Source: Firmicutes bacterium UBA6226
Lineage (GTDB): Bacteria; Bacillota_A; Clostridia; Peptostreptococcales; Acidaminobacteraceae
Length of the DNA stretch: 8,252 nucleotides
Direction of reading: 5' to 3'
NCBI GenBank assembly: GCA_002441045.1
Contig: DJWQ01000253.1
Span: 1 to 8,252 of the forward strand
In this document: positions 5,534 through 8,252 of the stretch, piece after piece
Position numbering within the stretch: position 1 is the first letter of the stretch
Layout: each line of letters opens with the position of its first letter
The notes under the pieces: generated by a model
What the model was told of the DNA's origin: nothing
The model's database searches: none
The model's input: the letters and a program-made list of their open reading frames with translations, nothing else
Program-made: the position numbers and the translations under genes

Positions 5534-8161
5534 ATGATGAAAAAGTATGTTTATGCCTTTGAAGAAGGAAACAAGGAAATGAAAGCATCACTTGGCGGTA
5601 AGGGTGCAAATCTAGCTGAAATGAAAAAAATCGGCCTCCCTGTACCAGATGGATTTACTATTACTACAGAAGCTTGTAATCAATATTATGTAGATGGTAA
5701 AAAGATCTCTGAAGATATTCAAGGCCAAATTCTAGATTATCTCGAAAAATTGGAAGCCAAAACGGGCAAACTACTTGGTGATCCAAAAGATCCACTTTTA
5801 GTATCTGTTAGATCCGGTGCAGTTATCTCTATGCCTGGTATGATGGATACCGTTTTAAACCTTGGCTTAAATGATGAATCTGTAGAGGGCCTTGCAATTC
5901 TTACTGAAAATAGAAGATTTGCTTACGACTGTTATAGACGATTTATCCAAATGTTTGGCGACGTTGTACTTGAAATACCTAAGTACAAATTTGATAGAGT
6001 CTTGGACGGCCAAAAAGAAAAAATGGGCTATGAGCTAGATACAGAGCTCAACGTTGATGACTTTACACATATTATCACAGAGTACAAAGCAATCGTTAAA
6101 AGAGAAAAGGGCTTTGATTTCCCAATGAACCCTAGAGAGCAAATGATGTTTGCAATCGAAGCGGTATTTAATTCATGGAACAATGATCGCGCAAGAGTTT
6201 ATCGTAATTATAACGATATCCCTCACGACCTTGGAACAGCAGTCAACATCCAATCCATGGTATTTGGAAATATGGGAAACACTTCAGGAACAGGCGTTGC
6301 ATTTACTAGAAATCCATCAACTGGTGAAAATGTATTATTTGGTGAATTCCTAATTAATGCTCAAGGCGAAGACGTCGTTGCTGGTATTAGAACACCTCAA
6401 AAAATTGATGAGCTTAAAGATGTCATGCCAGAGGTATACGTACAATTTACTGATGTTGCAAACAAGCTTGAAGCGCATTATAAAGATATGCAAGACATCG
6501 AATTTACTGTAGAACGCGGTAAACTTTTCATGCTTCAAACTAGAACGGGAAAAAGAACGGCTTTTGCAGCTGTAAAAGTTGCAGTAGATATGGTTGAAAG
6601 CGGTGTTATATCAAAAGAGGAAGCGCTTTTAAGAGTTATGCCATCTCAACTAGACCAGCTTTTACACCCTATGTTTGATCCAGATGCAATCAAAGGCGCA
6701 AATCCAATTGCAAAAGGTCTACCGGCTTCTCCTGGCGCAGCTTACGGGAAAGTATTCTTCCATTCTGAAGATGTTGCGAGACATAAAGAAAATGGCGATG
6801 AATGTATCCTTGTAAGAACTGAGACCTCTCCTGAAGATATTGAAGGTATGGTTGCAGCGAATGGTATCCTTACTGCAAGAGGAGGTATGACATCGCATGC
6901 AGCAGTTGTTGCTAGAGGCATGGGTAAGTGCTGTGTAGCTGGTTGTAGTGAAATTTTCGTAGACGAAGAAGAAAAGTACTTTAGAGTAGGCGATGTCGTT
7001 TATAAAGAAGGTGACTACATTTCATTAGATGGTAATACGGGTAATGTCTACAGTGGTAAACTTAATACAGTTGAAGTTGCGCTTACAGGTGACTTTGCAC
7101 TGTTATTATCTTGGGCTGACGACGTGAGAAAACTTGGCGTTAGAACCAATGCAGATACTCCAAGAGATGCTGAGACTGCAGTGAAATTTGGTGCTGAAGG
7201 TATCGGCCTTTGCCGTACTGAGCATATGTTCTTTAGTGAAGAGAGAATCCTTAACGTTAGACGTATGATTTTATCCGGTACTTTACAAGAGCGTTTAGAA
7301 GCATTAAAATTATTGCTACCTTACCAAAGAGAAGATTTTATCGGCATCTTTAAGGCACTAGGCGAAAGACCAGTAACGATCAGACTCTTAGATCCACCAT
7401 TACACGAGTTTGTACCTCATAAAGAAGACGAGATCAGAGCATTAGCTGAAGATCTTGGTCAAACTTATGAGTTCGTTAAATACAAAATTGATAATTTAAT
7501 GGAAATCAACCCTATGCTTGGTCATAGAGGCTGTCGTCTTGCGATGACCTATCCTGAAATCTATGAAATGCAATGTATCGCAATATTTGAAGCTGCAGTT
7601 CATTGTAAAAAAGATCTTGGAATTGATGTTAAGCCTGAAATCATGATTCCACTTGTTGGACATATGAAAGAGTTCACTGAATTAAAAGGACTCGTTAAAA
7701 AAGTAGCTGATCAAATTATAGGAGAAACAGATTTAACTTTAGATTATAAGATTGGAACTATGATTGAAGTGCCTAGAGCAGCGCTTATCGCTGACGAAAT
7801 TGCGAATGAAGCTGAGTTCTTCTCATTTGGTACAAATGACCTGACTCAAATGACACTTGGTTTTTCAAGAGACGACTCTGGTAAATTCTTACCTGAATAC
7901 TTGAAGAAAAATGTTTTTGAGAAGGATCCATTTGAAACCATCGACCAAAACGGCGTAGGCAAACTCGTTAAAATGGCTTGTGAGCTCGGTAGAAATACAA
8001 ATGCAACCTTAAAACTTGGTATTTGTGGTGAACATGGTGGCGATCCAAAATCCATAGATTTCTGTCATAAAACAGGTCTTAATTATGTATCGTGTTCGCC
8101 TTATCGTGTGCCGATCGCTAGATTAGCTGCGGCACATGCGGCTATAAAGAATAAGGCATAA
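5534..8161 (+). CDS. ppdK: Pyruvate, phosphate dikinase
   Basis: This enzyme interconverts pyruvate + ATP + Pi and PEP + AMP + PPi. In anaerobes it often runs toward pyruvate in PPi-linked glycolysis or toward PEP in gluconeogenesis. The 875 residues cover the whole family length (Clostridium symbiosum enzyme, 874). An N-terminal ATP-grasp domain (about 1-340) has GGKGANLAEM with K23 and SVRSGA with R93. The swivelling phosphohistidine domain has GGMTSHAA with T453, H455 and neighbours. The C-terminal PEP/pyruvate TIM barrel (about 530-875) has R561, R617, E745, N768, D769 and C831 in GICGEHGG. All known catalytic positions that I checked are intact. T453 is the expected PpsR target. The start is ambiguous: ATG at 5534 or 5537, both behind GAGGGAAGG (5520-5528); the second gives the better N-terminal alignment to C. 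symbiosum. No frameshift or truncation is seen. Confidence 0.97.
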   Translation: MMKKYVYAFEEGNKEMKASLGGKGANLAEMKKIGLPVPDGFTITTEACNQYYVDGKKISEDIQGQILDYLEKLEAKTGKLLGDPKDPLLVSVRSGAVISMPGMMDTVLNLGLNDESVEGLAILTENRRFAYDCYRRFIQMFGDVVLEIPKYKFDRVLDGQKEKMGYELDTELNVDDFTHIITEYKAIVKREKGFDFPMNPREQMMFAIEAVFNSWNNDRARVYRNYNDIPHDLGTAVNIQSMVFGNMGNTSGTGVAFTRNPSTGENVLFGEFLINAQGEDVVAGIRTPQKIDELKDVMPEVYVQFTDVANKLEAHYKDMQDIEFTVERGKLFMLQTRTGKRTAFAAVKVAVDMVESGVISKEEALLRVMPSQLDQLLHPMFDPDAIKGANPIAKGLPASPGAAYGKVFFHSEDVARHKENGDECILVRTETSPEDIEGMVAANGILTARGGMTSHAAVVARGMGKCCVAGCSEIFVDEEEKYFRVGDVVYKEGDYISLDGNTGNVYSGKLNTVEVALTGDFALLLSWADDVRKLGVRTNADTPRDAETAVKFGAEGIGLCRTEHMFFSEERILNVRRMILSGTLQERLEALKLLLPYQREDFIGIFKALGERPVTIRLLDPPLHEFVPHKEDEIRALAEDLGQTYEFVKYKIDNLMEINPMLGHRGCRLAMTYPEIYEMQCIAIFEAAVHCKKDLGIDVKPEIMIPLVGHMKEFTELKGLVKKVADQIIGETDLTLDYKIGTMIEVPRAALIADEIANEAEFFSFGTNDLTQMTLGFSRDDSGKFLPEYLKKNVFEKDPFETIDQNGVGKLVKMACELGRNTNATLKLGICGEHGGDPKSIDFCHKTGLNYVSCSPYRVPIARLAAAHAAIKNKA

Positions 8162-8252
8162 TGTTACTTGAAACGCAAATCTCCTTATAGACTCATTTGA
8201 ATTAAGAAGAAGTATAGTTGTTCGAAAAAAAGGGGGCAATCGGGAAAATACC
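8162..8252. other. 3' flank of ppdK with no supported gene
   Basis: These 91 bases contain no terminator hairpin after the ppdK stop. A purine-rich AAAAAAAGGGGGC run (8225-8237) resembles a ribosome site, but no ATG or GTG follows before the window ends. A TTG at 8219 opens a frame to the edge (LFEKKGAIGKI), but it lacks a convincing ribosome site. The lack of a terminator leaves co-transcription of ppdK with a following gene possible. Confidence 0.4.

Noticed and set aside
6150..6353. 67-codon + strand frame within ppdK
   Set aside because: It is wholly contained in the well-conserved ppdK reading frame and lacks a ribosome site.
8219..8252. Possible start of a further gene from TTG at the window end
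   Set aside because: Only eleven codons are visible, the ribosome site is weak, and the purine-rich run inside it looks more like a ribosome site for a gene beyond the window.

Overview
The window is AT-rich. It carries five complete genes, all on the + strand, with strong AGGAGG-type ribosome binding sites, good Rho-independent terminators and a glycine T-box leader. This points to a low-GC Gram-positive bacterium (Bacillota). The combination of a motility chemoreceptor, single-chain (alpha2) glycyl-tRNA synthetase, and PPDK next to its regulatory kinase/phosphorylase suggests an anaerobic, motile member of the Clostridia. The genus cannot be fixed from this stretch.

Layout: (1) 36-2021, a methyl-accepting chemotaxis protein with a dCache sensor, ending in a clear terminator at 2055-2098. 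(2) 2273-2797, a small protein with a UBA-like N-terminus, a DUF4342-like core and an acidic repeat tail, behind an extended -10 promoter. (3) 2840-3069, a strong promoter and a full T-box riboswitch with a GGC (Gly) specifier, controlling glyS at 3122-4510. (4) A 109-bp gap with an extended -10 box followed at once by an 18-bp perfect palindrome, then ppsR at 4620-5438. (5) A terminator hairpin at 5471-5506 that may also contain a promoter, then ppdK at 5534-8161. The last 91 bases hold no supported gene.

Functional links: ppsR and ppdK form an enzyme/regulator pair. PpsR reversibly phosphorylates the threonine two residues before the catalytic histidine of PPDK, and both residues (Thr453, His455) are present here. 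PPDK interconverts pyruvate and PEP using ATP/AMP and Pi/PPi. glyS is an independent, glycine-responsive unit. The chemoreceptor has all the residues I recall for the dCache amino-acid-binding motif, so it is probably an amino-acid sensor.

I see no mobile element, CRISPR array, tRNA, rRNA or defence system. The genes are ordinary core genes. The most interesting items are regulatory (the palindrome at the ppsR promoter and the terminator/promoter overlap before ppdK), plus the predicted chemoreceptor ligand class and the UBA-DUF4342 protein of unknown function.
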